From: Sedimenticola sp.
Lineage (GTDB): Bacteria; Pseudomonadota; Gammaproteobacteria; Chromatiales; Chromatiaceae
Length of the DNA stretch: 6,689 nt
Direction: 5' to 3'
NCBI GenBank assembly: GCA_030590525.1
Contig: JAUUYI010000119.1
Location: 1 to 6,689, forward strand
The notes below the pieces were generated by a model that saw only the letters and a list, made by a program, of their open reading frames with translations, was not told the DNA's origin and ran no database searches. The translations under genes were made by a program, and so were the position numbers. The stretch's first letter is position 1. The number at the start of each line of letters is the position of its first letter. Shown piece by piece: positions 5,780 through 6,689 of the stretch.

Positions 5780-6689
5780 TTGACCACAAATTCCGAAACA
5801 ATTACCGCCCCTTCTCTGGAAGAAGATCCCTTTCTATACGATAGCGACCAGCTTCACGCCATCGCCGGGGAATCCGTTGTTCGCCAGGGGCTGGCCTATT
5901 TCAAGGAAAACCGGGTCATGGACCTGGATCTCGAAGAAAACGGGCTTTTCGCCCGGGTTGAGGGAGGAAGGCCGGATTTCCCCTACACTACTCAGTTGAC
6001 CTACGAAGACGATGGCAGCCTGTATGTGAGCTGCGACTGTGACTTCGCGGAAGAACCCGTGTGCAAACACGCGGTGGCTGTACTCTACAGCTATGCCGCC
6101 GGGCGGGCCGGAGGCGAGGAGTCGTTCGCAAGCGCCAAAGACGGCGCCATCGAGGAACGCACCCAGCGCGGGCGCACCGAGGTGAAGGTAAGGCACTTGA
6201 GCGGCGAACCCTGGTTCGGCGCCTGGCGCGCCGCTTCGGTCACCTCCACCACCCGGCGTCCACAGAGCTACCGGGTCCATATCCGCGCGCTGAACAAGCG
6301 CTCCAACTACTGCACCTGCCCGGATTTCGCCGTCAATCAGCTCGGCACCTGCAAACACATCGAGGCGGTGCTGCATAAGATCAGCAAACGCCGTGACTAT
6401 AGGAAGATCAAGGATCAGGCTCCGCCTTATCCATTTATCTACCTGGCCTGGGATCTGGAAAAGCCTCCCCGGATCCGGGTACACCGAACGCCCGGGGTTC
6501 AAGCGGATCTGGCGAAGCTCCTGGACGACTGGTTCGATGCGGCCGGGATATTCAAAGGCCACCTCCCGGACGACTTCTTCCGATTTGCCGATGCGGTGGG
6601 CGACCGTGCGGACATCGACCTGGGAGAGGACGCCACCGCTTACGCCCAGCGTCTGGCCGTGCTGGCGATGCACCGGGTGAATGCGGGGA
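5780..6689 (+). CDS. Twin SWIM zinc-finger protein, probable N-terminus of a SNF2-type helicase (3' end outside window)
   Basis: The visible 303 residues contain two SWIM zinc fingers: Cys85-x-Cys87...Cys95-x-His97 (CDCDFAEEPVCKHAVAVLY) and Cys178-x-Cys180...Cys191-x-His193 (CTCPDFAVNQLGTCKHIEAV). Zinc ligands are complete in both. SWIM fingers bind DNA or proteins, and the CTCPDF...LGTCKHIEAVL form is typical of the front of bacterial SNF2-family DEAD/DEAH ATPases of about 1000 residues; the helicase motifs would lie beyond the window, so that part is inferred. An in-frame TAG at 5771-5773 rules out an earlier start. TTG at 5780 follows AGAAGGG by nine bases and is the best start; the next ATG is about 46 codons in. 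The long minus-strand frame over 5834-6673 is a GC-rich shadow of this gene. It is divergent from the antitoxin gene. Confidence 0.88.
   Translation, partial: MTTNSETITAPSLEEDPFLYDSDQLHAIAGESVVRQGLAYFKENRVMDLDLEENGLFARVEGGRPDFPYTTQLTYEDDGSLYVSCDCDFAEEPVCKHAVAVLYSYAAGRAGGEESFASAKDGAIEERTQRGRTEVKVRHLSGEPWFGAWRAASVTSTTRRPQSYRVHIRALNKRSNYCTCPDFAVNQLGTCKHIEAVLHKISKRRDYRKIKDQAPPYPFIYLAWDLEKPPRIRVHRTPGVQADLAKLLDDWFDAAGIFKGHLPDDFFRFADAVGDRADIDLGEDATAYAQRLAVLAMHRVNAG

Noticed and set aside
5834..6673. Minus-strand open frame of 279 codons
   Set aside because: It lies opposite the SWIM gene, whose paired CxC and CxH zinc ligands show that the plus strand is coding; the long frame is a high-GC artefact.
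1..6689. CRISPR array, rRNA or riboswitch
   Set aside because: No regularly spaced repeats, rRNA segments or recognisable riboswitch cores were seen on either strand.

Overview
The window looks like chromosomal DNA from a proteobacterium, most likely a gammaproteobacterium. This rests on the fairly GC-rich coding DNA, the tRNA-Cys fragment with an encoded CCA end and U at the discriminator position, and the protein families present. No species can be named from the sequence.

Positions 1-4425, all on the minus strand, hold a compact operon. In transcription order it encodes: a 108-residue protein I do not recognise (4425-4099); an 823-residue TPR-type protein (4047-1576); a very small J-domain-like protein (1576-1259); a GrpE-family nucleotide exchange factor (1272-607); and an Hsp70 ATPase cut by the window edge (610-1). 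The last four genes overlap by 1, 14 and 4 bases, so they are probably translationally coupled and made as one unit. This resembles a dedicated accessory Hsp70 machine rather than the housekeeping grpE-dnaK-dnaJ locus. The gene order differs, a large TPR protein is included, and the J protein lacks the HPD motif that normally triggers Hsp70 ATP hydrolysis. The TPR protein has a basic N-terminus, an acidic patch and a basic tail ending in QFDLF, which resembles a sliding-clamp-binding peptide. This module is the best candidate for an under-described system here.

Positions 4426-4914 contain no convincing protein gene. On the minus strand at 4656-4709 lies the 3' part of a tRNA-Cys(GCA) gene: anticodon arm, T arm, 3' acceptor strand and CCA. 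The 5' part is absent. This is the usual scar or boundary left when an element integrates into the 3' half of a tRNA gene. The geometry puts the chaperone operon on the ancestral host side (lower coordinates) and the element side at higher coordinates. Two 10-bp direct repeats with a 12-bp period (4736-4757) lie just inside the element side. No integrase gene is visible.

Positions 4915-5567 (minus strand) encode a type II toxin-antitoxin pair: a ribbon-helix-helix antitoxin followed, with a 4-base overlap, by a PIN-domain toxin. From 5780 to the right edge the plus strand carries the N-terminal part of a protein with two SWIM zinc fingers, probably the front of a SNF2-type helicase, starting at TTG. 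The 212-bp divergent spacer between the antitoxin and the SWIM gene holds candidate promoters for both directions and a perfect 12-bp palindrome.
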